Translations under genes and position numbers: made by a program
Shown here: piece by piece, positions 1-8,796 of the stretch
Numbering within the stretch: position 1 is the first letter of the stretch
How the letters are laid out: each line of letters opens with the position of its first letter
Notes under the pieces: generated by a model
Told to the model about the DNA's origin: nothing
The model's database searches: none
What the model saw: only the letters and a program-made list of their open reading frames with translations
NCBI RefSeq assembly: GCF_019880365.1
Contig: NZ_CP082271.1
Coordinates: forward strand, 2,294,001 to 2,358,000
From: Pseudomonas sp. DNDY-54
GTDB lineage: Bacteria; Pseudomonadota; Gammaproteobacteria; Pseudomonadales; Pseudomonadaceae
Direction: 5' to 3'
Length of the DNA stretch: 64,000 nt

Positions 1-87
1 GCCATCGGCGGGACGAAATCCTTGTGCCTGAATTCAGGTTCCGAACGGGCGACATGACGTCGTGCCGAAAACGTTCGAGGAACGGGA

Positions 88-1176
88 ATGACGGAAGGAA
101 TCTTGTTAGCGGCTACCGGCCTGCTGTTTGTGCTGACGTTTTTACCACTTTGGAAAAATCCCGCCTGGTGGGTGCGGGGGTGGGATTTCCCGCGGTTACA
201 GCTCTGTGTATTGGCCTTCGCGCTGCTGCTGGCCCAAGCCTTGCTGCTGTCTTATTCCGAACCGCTGCAGATCCTTATATCCGGCGTCGCGCTCGTCTGC
301 CTCGCCTATCAGGCCTGGTGGATCATCCCGTACACATGGCTATGGCGTCCCGAAGTGAAATCCGCCGACACGAGCCGCGACCGGCCTCGCATTCGCGTCA
401 TGGCCGCCAACGTCCTGACACCGAACCGCGGTGCAAACAAGCTGATCGCATTGGTGCGCGAGCACCGACCCGACGTCCTCGTCACGCTCGAATCCGATGA
501 TTGGTGGGAAACCCAGCTCAACGCGCTGAGCGAGGACTATCCTCACAGCATCCGCTGCCCACTGGATAACCTCTATGGAATGCATGTCTGGTCGAGGCTC
601 CCGCTGGAGAATTCGGAAACCTGTTTTCTCGTGGAAGACGACGTACCCTCGATGCATGCACGGGTCCGGCTGAACACACAGGTCGCGATCCGCATGCACT
701 TTCTTCATCCGGCCCCACCAAGCCCCACGGAGAATGATGAATCCACCGAGCGCGATGTCGAGTTGCTGCTCGTGGCGAAAAGCGTAAAGGACGACGAGCC
801 TGACACGCCTATCATCGTCACGGGTGACCTCAATGATGTCGCGTGGTCCGCCAACACGCGACTGTTTCGCAAGATCAGCGGGCTGCTTGATCCTCGGGTT
901 GGACGCTGCATGGTCAACAGTTTCCATGCGCAGCATTGGTTTCTACGATGGCCACTGGACCATCTGTTTCACAGCCACCATTTTCAGTTGGTTAGCATTC
1001 AACGATTGCCGTCGTTTGGCTCCGACCATTTTCCCGTGCTGGTTGAGCTGCAATATGACCCCGCGTCCGAGCAACAGAGCCTGCAAGGTGACGCCGAAGA
1101 CGAGCGGGAGGCCGACGAGAAAATCAGCGAGAAGGACGTCAGCGAAACCGACGTGCCTGAGCCAGAGAAGCGTTGA
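88..1176 (+). CDS. Endonuclease/exonuclease/phosphatase (EEP) family protein, membrane-anchored
   Basis: The 362-residue protein begins with about three hydrophobic segments (residues 1-90), then a soluble EEP-fold domain. Visible motifs are VMAANVLTPN (first strand with Asn), TLES (metal-binding Glu), VTGDLND (catalytic Asp-Asn) and GSDHFPV (terminal Asp-His). These are the hallmark residues of the metal-dependent phosphoesterase superfamily that includes DNase I-like and sphingomyelinase-like enzymes. The last 35 residues are an acidic, low-complexity tail rich in Glu and Asp. The substrate cannot be told from sequence. A purine-rich GAGGAACGGGA precedes the ATG. It is a lone gene with no obvious link to the siderophore locus downstream. 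Confidence 0.85.
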   Translation: MTEGILLAATGLLFVLTFLPLWKNPAWWVRGWDFPRLQLCVLAFALLLAQALLLSYSEPLQILISGVALVCLAYQAWWIIPYTWLWRPEVKSADTSRDRPRIRVMAANVLTPNRGANKLIALVREHRPDVLVTLESDDWWETQLNALSEDYPHSIRCPLDNLYGMHVWSRLPLENSETCFLVEDDVPSMHARVRLNTQVAIRMHFLHPAPPSPTENDESTERDVELLLVAKSVKDDEPDTPIIVTGDLNDVAWSANTRLFRKISGLLDPRVGRCMVNSFHAQHWFLRWPLDHLFHSHHFQLVSIQRLPSFGSDHFPVLVELQYDPASEQQSLQGDAEDEREADEKISEKDVSETDVPEPEKR

Positions 1177-1565
1177 TGTGGGGCTTCTAGCGACCCTAGA
1201 CCGCGAGAGGATGTGTAATCACACGCAGCCCCGGTGATGCATCGCAAATGCCACCATAGCCCTTTGTTCGCTACGTTAGACGCGCTGCGCCCGTGAGCAA
1301 AATCCACATAGCGTAACGATCCACAGCGCCGCGCGCCCTCTTAGAGACCGCCGCCGCTTGATGGCAGATAAAGCCACCTCCTCACCGTGAAATTTAGGAG
1401 TCTCAAATAAACCCTGCTATCGCTGGGACTTCTTGAGCCCCGTGGCGCTTTAGGCGCAGTCAGCGCAGGCTGATCTCATCGCGCCTATTAATACGAACGA
1501 TTTGTATTTGATGTTGGTTCTCGATTGGCTTAGCATGCTGCCGCCTGTCAACCGAGCCCACCACC
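1177..1565. other. Intergenic region before the siderophore exporter
   Basis: About 390 bases without a supported gene. The only structure I see is a 19-bp imperfect palindrome at 1490-1508, listed separately as a weak candidate Fur or other operator. Short open frames here lack ribosome sites and recognisable products. Confidence 0.6.
1490..1508. promoter_or_regulatory. Candidate operator palindrome upstream of the exporter (weak Fur-box-like)
   Basis: The sequence AATACGAACGATTTGTATT has AATAC/GTATT arms around a 9-bp centre and lies 57 bp before the exporter ATG. It matches only about half of the 19-bp Fur consensus, so assignment to Fur is inference. It is the best iron-control candidate I found ahead of the transport half of the locus, which would be expected to be iron-regulated. 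Confidence 0.3.
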
Positions 1566-2783
1566 ATGAATGCTGCCGTACCGACGAGGATCGCCGTACA
1601 CCTTGCGATGCTGATCAACATGCTGTCGCTGGGCAGCTTGATGATGGTCATGCCGCTTGGGCCCGATCTGGTTCACGACCTTGGCATGGAGCCAAGCCAT
1701 GTCGGTTACATCAGCGGCGGCGCGACTCTAGCAGCAGCATTGAGCGCCGTTGTGAGTGCACCCTGGCTTGATCGTTTTGCCCGTAAGCCCGCACTCGTCG
1801 TGCTGCTTGTCCTGCGTTTCGCGCTTTTGCTCAGTTGCGCGTTGGCGACCGAACCACAACAGCTGATTGCATTTTTCGTCCTCTCCGGGCTCGTCGCCGG
1901 TCCGATGGGTGCGATCCTGATGGCAACCATGCTCGACCTGATTCCACCCGCCGAGCGCGGTCGACAGCTTGCCTACGTTGGCATGGGCTTTTCACTTGCC
2001 GCCATTCTGATCATTCCACTGGCTCTTGAATGTTCGATGCGCTGGGACTGGACCAGCCCGTTTCTCCTGCTTGGCGGGGCCGGCCTGGCGCTCGCGCTGC
2101 TATGTCAGCTTTATCTTCCGGCGCCAGAGCCAGTTGCCCGTCCAAAGGCTTCGCTCAAGGCGTTGCTTGCATCGCGGCTTTGTCTTGTCGCGCTAGCCAT
2201 CACGTCACTGCAGATGTTCGGGCACTTCCTGCTGGTGCCGCACTTCGCGACGTACTTCCAGTTCAACCTTGATTTCCCCCGTGAACAGCTCGGAATGCTG
2301 TACCTGGCCGGCGGCCTTGCAAGCCTTGCGGCCATGCGCATGGGCGGTGCGTGGATCGATCGTGGCGGCGCCATGACCGTCGTACTGGCCAGCAGTGGTG
2401 GTCTCACTCTGGTCACCCTCCTCGGGTTTGCCGCGCCTGTCGGGATATCGCTCTACATCATCTTCACCTTGTTCATGGCGCTGAGCGCAGTGCGCAGCAA
2501 CAGCACCATGACCATTGCGGCTGGCGTGCCGCCTGCTCATCAACGCGCCGCATTCATGGCCTTCCAGGGCACGGTTTCAAACGTCGCCGCGGGGCTTGGC
2601 AGCCTCGTTTCAGCGCAATACCTGATGGGTGGCGCGCAGAACGAGCTGCTTGGTTTCGAGCGCTTGGCTGCCTTCTATGCAGCCGCCGGCATCGTAGCGG
2701 GCGCCGGTGTGCTGTATCTGATCCGTGCCATCAGGCAGCGCGATGTCAGCCAGACGCTTGCAGCAGAACAACAGGCGGGATGA
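1566..2783 (+). CDS. MFS transporter, probable siderophore exporter
   Basis: A 405-residue, very hydrophobic protein with about 12 predicted membrane segments and the basic loop between TM2 and TM3 (APWLDRFARKP) typical of the major facilitator superfamily. A second conserved loop, PPAERGRQLAYVGMG, lies near residue 120. It sits immediately before the TonB-dependent receptor and the ferric-siderophore ABC genes, with the catechol NRPS operon opposite. Export of the finished siderophore, as done by EntS for enterobactin, is the natural role, but this is inference from context. The next start is 58 bp downstream with no terminator between, so co-transcription with the receptor is likely. Confidence 0.8.
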   Translation: MNAAVPTRIAVHLAMLINMLSLGSLMMVMPLGPDLVHDLGMEPSHVGYISGGATLAAALSAVVSAPWLDRFARKPALVVLLVLRFALLLSCALATEPQQLIAFFVLSGLVAGPMGAILMATMLDLIPPAERGRQLAYVGMGFSLAAILIIPLALECSMRWDWTSPFLLLGGAGLALALLCQLYLPAPEPVARPKASLKALLASRLCLVALAITSLQMFGHFLLVPHFATYFQFNLDFPREQLGMLYLAGGLASLAAMRMGGAWIDRGGAMTVVLASSGGLTLVTLLGFAAPVGISLYIIFTLFMALSAVRSNSTMTIAAGVPPAHQRAAFMAFQGTVSNVAAGLGSLVSAQYLMGGAQNELLGFERLAAFYAAAGIVAGAGVLYLIRAIRQRDVSQTLAAEQQAG

Positions 2784-2841
2784 ACCCGCCGGGAAAACGT
2801 GATGAGTCGATTCCAAATAACGAGCAGCAACGGAGCATGCT

Positions 2842-4815
2842 ATGAAAATCGCAACCAGTCGGGGCATCAGCCGCCCTCGTCACCTTTCCTTGACCGTCCT
2901 GGCCAGCCTTTTACCTTTCGCCGCACTGGCGGACGAGCCTGTAGCACTTGAACAACAAGTCATCACGGCCACCCAGACAGCCCATAGCGAACTCAGCGCA
3001 CCGGCCAGCGTGTCCGTGGTGACCCGTGAAGAACTTGAGAAACGTCCGGTCTATAACCTCGCCGATGCTGTGAAGTATCTCCCCGGCGTCCATCTGAACC
3101 CGTCTTCGGCCTACGGCCGTCAGGAGATCAAGCTCCGCGGCATGGATTCGGATTACACCCTTTTGCTGGTTAACGGACGGCGCATTAATTCACGCGATGT
3201 CCTGACATCCGAATACGCCAACGATTTCGATCTGTCATCCATTCCAATAGCGGCAATCGAGCGTATCGAGGTAATACGCGGGCCGATGTCGTCGCTGTAT
3301 GGCGCTGATGCTATCGGCGGCGTGGTCAACGTTATCCTTCGCCAACCAAGCAACCAGACTAGAGCTGGGGTGGCCTACGTCTACGAGACGCCGACCGAGG
3401 GCGAAGCGGGCGATAGCCACAAGGCCAGCGGCTATATCAGCGGTGCACTGATAGAGGACAAGTTGTTGGGCAATTTAATCCTCGAAGGTACAGATCAGGC
3501 CGCTTGGCGCTCCGACCAGACCGTCTCGCCTGATGCAGACGCCTCAGAACACAGCCAGGCGGGCAGCGCCTACGGCTCGCTGAGTTGGCTGCTTAACGAG
3601 CGTCAGACGCTCGACCTAGACGTAACCCATCGCCAGGATGATCGCGTGGCGAATTGGTACCCCGGCCTGCGATACGGCGTGGTGCAGAACGATCAAGAGA
3701 TGGAACGCACTAGCCTTGGCCTAGCTCACACCGGTCGGTGGGATGGCTTCGATAGTCGTGTGCGTTATTACTACGAAGACGTCGAGCTGGCCGATGGATC
3801 AGCGCTCATGACTCGTTTCAATGGTGGCGTTGTCGGGCAGGCCGAACAGCAGAATCACACCTTTGACGGTCAACTCAGTGGTTCCGTTGCTGGACAGCTG
3901 CTCACCTTTGGGGCCGAGCGTCGGCGCACCGACTTCAAACACAACCAGAACCTTGGAACCGAGACCAACATCGACCAGTACGCGCTCTACCTGCAGGATG
4001 AATTTTCTGTGGGCGAGCTGGACGTAACCTTGGGAGCTCGCTGGGACCACCACGAAGCCTTCGGCAGCGAATTAAGCCCGCGTGCCTACGGCGTCTACAA
4101 CCTCACCGACAACTGGGTAATCAAGGGAGGTGTCGGTCAGTCATTCAAGGCACCGGCGATCTACCAGTCCGACGAAACCTATAGCGTCGCGGCCTGCCAG
4201 GGGGGCTGCCGTGTCCGGGGCAACGCTCAACTCAAACCAGAGACGGCACTTAGTTATGAACTGGGTACGCTGTACCAGAACGGTCAGGTCGAGGCTGGCG
4301 TTACGCTGTTCCAGACCGAGATCGATGACATGATCGTCAGCGACCGGTGGGCCCCTGGCTATTTCCCAGCGGTGATGACCTATAACAACATTAGCAAGGC
4401 ACGGATCAGCGGTTATGAATTACAGGGCCGCTATGCCTTGGATGATGCACTCGGTATCCGTGTTAATTACACGTATTCGGACGCCGAGGATCGCGAGGCC
4501 GAGACTCAGCTGAATAATGTTCCTCAGCATGTCGCCAATATCGGCGTCGACTGGCGAGCATTGCCTGCAGTGGCGTTGAACCTCGACTACCAGTACGTCG
4601 GTAGCCAGTGGCTGCCCACACCTGCGAGCGGAGCACAGGAAAGCGGAGCCTTTCATGTCGTCAATCTCAGCGGCCGCTACCAAGCCTCGCCCCAGCTAGC
4701 GCTGAATGCCGGCCTCAATAACCTGACCAACGAAAAACGCGACGATGTCGCTCAATCGGTCGACAACATTCTCATGGGTCGCACATTGTTCGTCGGCTTC
4801 AGCTACGACATCTGA
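2842..4815 (+). CDS. TonB-dependent outer-membrane receptor for catecholate siderophore
   Basis: A 657-residue protein with a signal peptide ending near ...AALADEP. A plug domain follows: TREELEKRPVYNLADAVKYLPGV, then LRGMDSDYTLLLVNGRR, then IERIEVIRGPMSSLYGADAIGGVVNV. The rest is a 22-strand-type beta barrel ending in FVGFSYDI. The plug motifs place it with FepA/CirA-type ferric-catecholate receptors. VAACQGGCRVRG in an extracellular-loop position has a Cys pair often seen in this group. The start is preceded by GGAG. It should import the ferric form of the catechol siderophore made by the convergent NRPS operon. Confidence 0.9.
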   Translation: MKIATSRGISRPRHLSLTVLASLLPFAALADEPVALEQQVITATQTAHSELSAPASVSVVTREELEKRPVYNLADAVKYLPGVHLNPSSAYGRQEIKLRGMDSDYTLLLVNGRRINSRDVLTSEYANDFDLSSIPIAAIERIEVIRGPMSSLYGADAIGGVVNVILRQPSNQTRAGVAYVYETPTEGEAGDSHKASGYISGALIEDKLLGNLILEGTDQAAWRSDQTVSPDADASEHSQAGSAYGSLSWLLNERQTLDLDVTHRQDDRVANWYPGLRYGVVQNDQEMERTSLGLAHTGRWDGFDSRVRYYYEDVELADGSALMTRFNGGVVGQAEQQNHTFDGQLSGSVAGQLLTFGAERRRTDFKHNQNLGTETNIDQYALYLQDEFSVGELDVTLGARWDHHEAFGSELSPRAYGVYNLTDNWVIKGGVGQSFKAPAIYQSDETYSVAACQGGCRVRGNAQLKPETALSYELGTLYQNGQVEAGVTLFQTEIDDMIVSDRWAPGYFPAVMTYNNISKARISGYELQGRYALDDALGIRVNYTYSDAEDREAETQLNNVPQHVANIGVDWRALPAVALNLDYQYVGSQWLPTPASGAQESGAFHVVNLSGRYQASPQLALNAGLNNLTNEKRDDVAQSVDNILMGRTLFVGFSYDI

Positions 4816-4828
4816 TTCACCACGACAC

Positions 4829-4849
4829 CCCGGCAGCCGCGCTGCCGGG
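4829..4849 (+). terminator. Hairpin after the receptor gene
   Basis: A perfect 9-bp stem (CCCGGCAGC paired with GCTGCCGGG, 3-base loop) starts 14 bp after the receptor stop and is followed by only a short T run (CCTTT). It could be an attenuating terminator that lowers expression of the downstream ABC genes, or an mRNA-stabilising element. Confidence 0.6.
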
Positions 4850-4871
4850 CCTTTGGAGTTCTCTGCTTTCG

Positions 4872-5906
4872 ATGATCCGAACCGAATCCTTCCCTGCCTT
4901 CCAGCAAGCGGTACTGCTGGGAGGCGGCGGTCTTTTACTGGGCTTTTTGGTGCTGTCGATGAGTACCGGCGCCGGCGTATACGGTGCAGCCGAGGTGTTT
5001 CGCTATCTGACCGGTGATCCTGCGGCGGTGGCGGATGAAAAACTCGCCATGGTGGTCGATACGCTGCGTCTGCCGCGAACCCTGGCCGCATTGGTGGTGG
5101 GTGCAAGCCTCGCAGTTGCCGCATCGCTATTGCAAAGCGCCACCCGTAATCCGCTGGCAGAGCCCGGCTTGCTGGGGGTCAACGCTGGCGCCGTGCTCGG
5201 TCTGGTAATCGGATTGATCTTCTACAACGTGGAGTCGACCCGAGGCTATCTGCTGTGGTCCGGTAGCGGTGCCCTGCTGGGCAATGTGATCGTTCTGGGC
5301 ATCGGGCTGATGCTGGGTCAGGCCAGTCCGCTCAAATTGATACTCGCCGGGGTCGCGCTTGCCGCAATCTTCGGCGGGCTCGCCAACTTCATGCTGCTGC
5401 GCACCCGCGTTGCGCTCGACCAGTTCCGTTACTGGAATCTCGGTTCACTGTCGGCTTCGAGGCTCGATGCCCTGGGGACCATCCTTCCGGTCGCACTGCT
5501 TGGCATCGTGCTGGCCGCCCTGCTCTGCCGGCAGCTGACGTTGATGCAGATGGGCGACAGCCAGGCCAGAGCGCTGGGCATTCACACCACCTGGGTGCGG
5601 GTTGGCGTATTGGTCGCTTCAACACTGCTCACCGCCTGCGCCATATCAATCGCTGGGCCGATAGGCTTTGTTGGCTTTCTAGCTGCTTATTGCGCGCGAC
5701 TGATCGAACCCGTCGGGCTGCTCCGGCAACTGCTGTTTTCGACTCTGTTCGGCATGCTTTTCCTGCTTGCCGCGGATGTTCTCGCGCGATGGCTGCTGCA
5801 GCCCTATGAGTTACCCGTGGGTACGCTGCTGGCTGCAATCGGCGCTCCCGCCTTGATCACCATCGTGCTGTGCGGTGGTTTTCGTTCACTGCTGACCGTG
5901 AGGTAG
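4872..5906 (+). CDS. Ferric-siderophore ABC transporter permease, FecCD family (FepD-like)
   Basis: A 344-residue inner-membrane permease of the BtuC/FecCD family with about 9-10 membrane segments. Diagnostic stretches are RLPRTLAALVVGASLAVA, the TRNPLAEPGLLGVNAGA loop, LKLILAGVALAAIFGGLANF, the GPIGFVGFLAAYCAR loop that contacts the ATPase, and LPVGTLLAAIGAPALI near the C-terminus. It pairs with the next permease to form a heterodimeric channel. The two permeases, ATPase and binding protein are packed with near-zero spacing, indicating one operon. Confidence 0.9.
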   Translation: MIRTESFPAFQQAVLLGGGGLLLGFLVLSMSTGAGVYGAAEVFRYLTGDPAAVADEKLAMVVDTLRLPRTLAALVVGASLAVAASLLQSATRNPLAEPGLLGVNAGAVLGLVIGLIFYNVESTRGYLLWSGSGALLGNVIVLGIGLMLGQASPLKLILAGVALAAIFGGLANFMLLRTRVALDQFRYWNLGSLSASRLDALGTILPVALLGIVLAALLCRQLTLMQMGDSQARALGIHTTWVRVGVLVASTLLTACAISIAGPIGFVGFLAAYCARLIEPVGLLRQLLFSTLFGMLFLLAADVLARWLLQPYELPVGTLLAAIGAPALITIVLCGGFRSLLTVR

Positions 5907-5908
5907 AC

Positions 5909-6952
5909 ATGGCCTCCATCACCCCTAGCGGTTTCTGGACCGTCCGGCTGGGCAGCCTGAGCGTGTTGCTGCACCGGAGAAACTGGCTGATGTTCGGCCT
6001 GCTGACCACGCTGCTCGCCGGTTTCGCCGTTGTCGCCATCAGCCTTGGCTCCGGCAACATGGGCGTGCGCGATGTCATGGCAACGCTGGGCGGCAACGGC
6101 AGCAAACTGCACGAGATCACGGTGTTCAAAATCCGCATGCCGCGCATCGCTGCGGCTGTTGTGGCGGGTTTGGCCATGGGCATGGCGGGCTGCCTGATCC
6201 AGACGCTGGTACGAAACCGACTGGCTACGCCGGACATGATCGGGGTGAATGAAGGCGCTTCCCTCGCAGTGGTCGGCTTCGCCATGTACCTGACATTGGG
6301 CAGCTGGCCCTGGTGGGCGTCGCCGCTGGGCGCGCTCTTCGCCGCCGCAGCGCTGTTCACGCTCTGCCGACGCCCTGGCGAGCAAGGTTATCTGTTCATC
6401 GTCATCGGTATCGCACTCTCCGAGTTGCTCGGCGCTATCGGCGACTTCGGCATGTCCACCCAACCGCTGTCGCATCTGGGCAGCATTTACCTCTGGACGA
6501 TGGGCCACTTCGCCGGGGTCAGTTATCAAACGGTCAAGCCCATCACCCTGGTGCTGCTGGTGCTATGCCCGCTGATGGCGCTGGTCAATCGCCCACTGGC
6601 ATTGCTTCGCTTCGGCGATGCCACCGCGCAGAGCCTCGGCGTTCGTGTGCCGCTTATCCAACTCGGCGTACTGGCCTTGGCGATTCTGGTGGCGTCCCTG
6701 GGCACGGCTATCGCCGGCCCGGTGATCTTCATCGCCATGGCCGCGCCTATCCTGGCGAGCTGGCTGGCACGGGACAACCTTGCGCCGATCTGGCTCGCCG
6801 CGATGTGTGGTGCCGTGTTGATGCTGGGCAGTGACACGCTGGTCCGCGTGCTGGCTCAACCAGAAGAGATTCCGACGGGAATCATGACTCGCCTGCTCGG
6901 TGGCATTCTGCTGTTGGGCTTGCTCATCAAGGACAGACGAGGAGCTGACTGA
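5909..6952 (+). CDS. Ferric-siderophore ABC transporter permease, FecCD family (FepG-like)
   Basis: The second FecCD permease. I chose the ATG at 5909 (MASITPSG, 347 residues) because it lies just after the previous stop and follows GTGAGG by about five bases; a start 39 bp upstream would overlap the previous gene and adds non-family residues. Family motifs are KIRMPRIAAAVVAGLAMGMAG, LVRNRLATPDMIGVNEGA, FGDATAQSLGVRV, GPVIFIAMAAP and EEIPTGIMTRLLGG. Its last base overlaps the ATPase start (TGATG). Confidence 0.9.
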   Translation: MASITPSGFWTVRLGSLSVLLHRRNWLMFGLLTTLLAGFAVVAISLGSGNMGVRDVMATLGGNGSKLHEITVFKIRMPRIAAAVVAGLAMGMAGCLIQTLVRNRLATPDMIGVNEGASLAVVGFAMYLTLGSWPWWASPLGALFAAAALFTLCRRPGEQGYLFIVIGIALSELLGAIGDFGMSTQPLSHLGSIYLWTMGHFAGVSYQTVKPITLVLLVLCPLMALVNRPLALLRFGDATAQSLGVRVPLIQLGVLALAILVASLGTAIAGPVIFIAMAAPILASWLARDNLAPIWLAAMCGAVLMLGSDTLVRVLAQPEEIPTGIMTRLLGGILLLGLLIKDRRGAD

Positions 6953-7803
6953 TGACCGTTCTCCAGGTGCGGAACCTGCACTTCGCCTATCAGGACAAGG
7001 TCGTGCTCGAAGACCTGTCCTTTTCGCTGCCCAAGGGGCGGCTGATCGGAATCGTCGGCCCGAATGGCAGCGGCAAATCCACCCTGCTGAAGCTCCTGGC
7101 GCGACAGCTACCCCAGCAACGTGGCGACATTGAAGTTCAGGGTGAATCACTGACTCGCTTCACGCTGAAGCGTCTCGCCAGGCAGCTGGCATTTCTGCCG
7201 CAACGCCCGGTCATGGCTGAAGGCATTCGCGTGGAACAGCTAGTGCAATACGGACGCCACCCCCATCAAGGCTGGTTCAATCAGTGGAGCGAAGAAGACG
7301 CCGCTCAAGTTGAAAAAGCCAGAGTGGCGATGCAGCTCGACGCCATCTGGCAGCAGCAGGCGTCCTCGCTTTCCGGCGGCCAGGCGCAACGCGCGTGGCT
7401 GGGCATGATCCTGGCGCAGAACACCGATCTGATCCTGCTGGATGAGCCCACCAGCGCGCTGGATATCGGCCATCAGGCCGAGGTCATGGAAGCCGTGCAT
7501 CGAATCGCGACCGAGGGCCGCACGGTGCTGATCGTCATCCACGACCTGGGCATCGCAGCGCGCTATTGCGACGAACTGATCGCCCTCGCCGATGGCCGCA
7601 TTCAGGCCATGGGGCCGGCGCGGCAAGTGATCACCAAGGAGCTGGTGGATCACCTTTACCAGACCGAAGTTGACATCCTCCCGGCACCTGGGGATGGCGC
7701 GCCGGTAATCGTGCCGCGCCGACGACCACTGACCCCATCCCTAGCGCCTGCATTCAAGGCAAGCGCCCATTACGAACTTGCACCACAGGATGAAACCCTA
7801 TGA
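6952..7803 (+). CDS. Ferric-siderophore ABC transporter ATP-binding protein (FepC-like)
   Basis: A 283-residue cytoplasmic ATPase. Walker A is GPNGSGKST (near residue 40), the Q-loop region is FLPQRPVMAEGIRVEQLV, the ABC signature is LSGGQAQRAWLG, Walker B is LILLDEPTSALD and the switch His is in IVIHDLG. All catalytic elements are intact. About 30 extra C-terminal residues rich in Pro and Ala extend past the usual FepC end. The start overlaps the preceding stop and the end overlaps the binding-protein start (ATGA), indicating translational coupling. Confidence 0.92.
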   Translation: MTVLQVRNLHFAYQDKVVLEDLSFSLPKGRLIGIVGPNGSGKSTLLKLLARQLPQQRGDIEVQGESLTRFTLKRLARQLAFLPQRPVMAEGIRVEQLVQYGRHPHQGWFNQWSEEDAAQVEKARVAMQLDAIWQQQASSLSGGQAQRAWLGMILAQNTDLILLDEPTSALDIGHQAEVMEAVHRIATEGRTVLIVIHDLGIAARYCDELIALADGRIQAMGPARQVITKELVDHLYQTEVDILPAPGDGAPVIVPRRRPLTPSLAPAFKASAHYELAPQDETL

Positions 7804-8744
7804 GCCTGAGATTCCCCCTGACCCTGACTGCCGCATTGCTGACCGGCCTGCTGACACTCAATACCCAGGCACAAACCCGTCAAGTCGAAGATGCGTTTGG
7901 CAACAGCGTAATCATCCCGACAGCGCCTGAACGCATCATCACCCTCAGCGAGATCGACCTCGACACCGCTTTGACCCTGGGCGTTACGCCGATCGGCACC
8001 GTCAACGGTCGCGGCCAGGCCGCGCCGCCTCGTTACCTTGAAGGCAAAGTGCCAAAGGGCATCAAAGTCGTCGGAGATCTCGACAACCCCAATCTGGAAG
8101 TGCTGCTTGAGCTCGAGCCAGACCTGATCCTCACCGGCCCGGTAAAGCCGGAGCAGCTCGCCATCCTCAACGAGATTGCGCCAACCGTCATCACCTTCAA
8201 CTGGGCGCGCCCATGGCAGGAGAGCATGTTGCGAACCGCTCACGTGCTGAACAAGGATGCCGAAGCCCAGGCCTTTCTTGAGCGATACAAGGCCCGGGCT
8301 GCGGAAGCACGCCAAAGGCTGCAGGATCATCAGGGCGAAACGTTCAGCATCGTGCGCTGGAACCCAAAAGGCCCGTCCTACATGTTCAAGGACGCGTTCT
8401 CCAGCACCGTCCTCGAAGACGTCGGCTTGGTGCGCCCGGCCCATCAGCAGGACCCAGGGCACACCCATTCGATGGCCCTCAGCCTCGAATCGCTCGAACT
8501 GCTCGACGGCGACTGGCTGGTAATCGGCACCCTCGCCACCAGCGGCGAAGCGGTCGAGGCGCTGAACCAGGCCGAGGAGACGGCCGCCTTCCGTCAGTTA
8601 TCGGCGATCCAGGCCAAGCGCTTCGCCGCCGTGGATGGTTCGCTGTGGACCTCGCTCGGTGGCCCGATGGCTGCCCTGCAAGTAATCGAGGACATCGAAT
8701 CCATCATCGGCAAAGCGGACGCCGAGCCAGCAGCCAGGGACTGA
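7800..8744 (+). CDS. Periplasmic ferric-siderophore binding protein (FepB-like, TroA superfamily)
   Basis: A 314-residue protein with a Sec signal peptide (SLRFPLTLTAALLTGLLTL, cleavage near QAQ). It then has the cluster A iron-siderophore binding fold: VEDAFGNSVIIPTAPERIITLSEIDLDTALTLGV, then PNLEVLLELEPDLIL. No lipobox Cys is seen, so it should be free in the periplasm. It delivers ferric siderophore to the two permeases just upstream. It is the last gene of the + strand transport operon and ends 8 bp before a bidirectional terminator. Confidence 0.9.
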   Translation: MSLRFPLTLTAALLTGLLTLNTQAQTRQVEDAFGNSVIIPTAPERIITLSEIDLDTALTLGVTPIGTVNGRGQAAPPRYLEGKVPKGIKVVGDLDNPNLEVLLELEPDLILTGPVKPEQLAILNEIAPTVITFNWARPWQESMLRTAHVLNKDAEAQAFLERYKARAAEARQRLQDHQGETFSIVRWNPKGPSYMFKDAFSSTVLEDVGLVRPAHQQDPGHTHSMALSLESLELLDGDWLVIGTLATSGEAVEALNQAEETAAFRQLSAIQAKRFAAVDGSLWTSLGGPMAALQVIEDIESIIGKADAEPAARD

Positions 8745-8751
8745 CCGATGC

Positions 8752-8786
8752 GGCGAGCCCGTTGCTGTGCTCAGCACGGGCTCGCC
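8752..8786. terminator. Bidirectional terminator between import and biosynthesis operons
   Basis: Perfect arms GGCGAGCCCG (8752-8761) and CGGGCTCGCC (8777-8786) enclose a second inner stem TGCTG/CAGCA with a 4-base loop. The hairpin sits in the 52-bp gap between the convergent binding-protein and amoH genes, so it can terminate both transcripts. Confidence 0.8.
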
Positions 8787-8796
8787 TCCTCATTGC

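Noticed and set aside
1460..1651. 63-codon - strand frame upstream of the exporter
   Set aside because: No ribosome site, no recognisable product, overlaps the exporter start and the palindrome.
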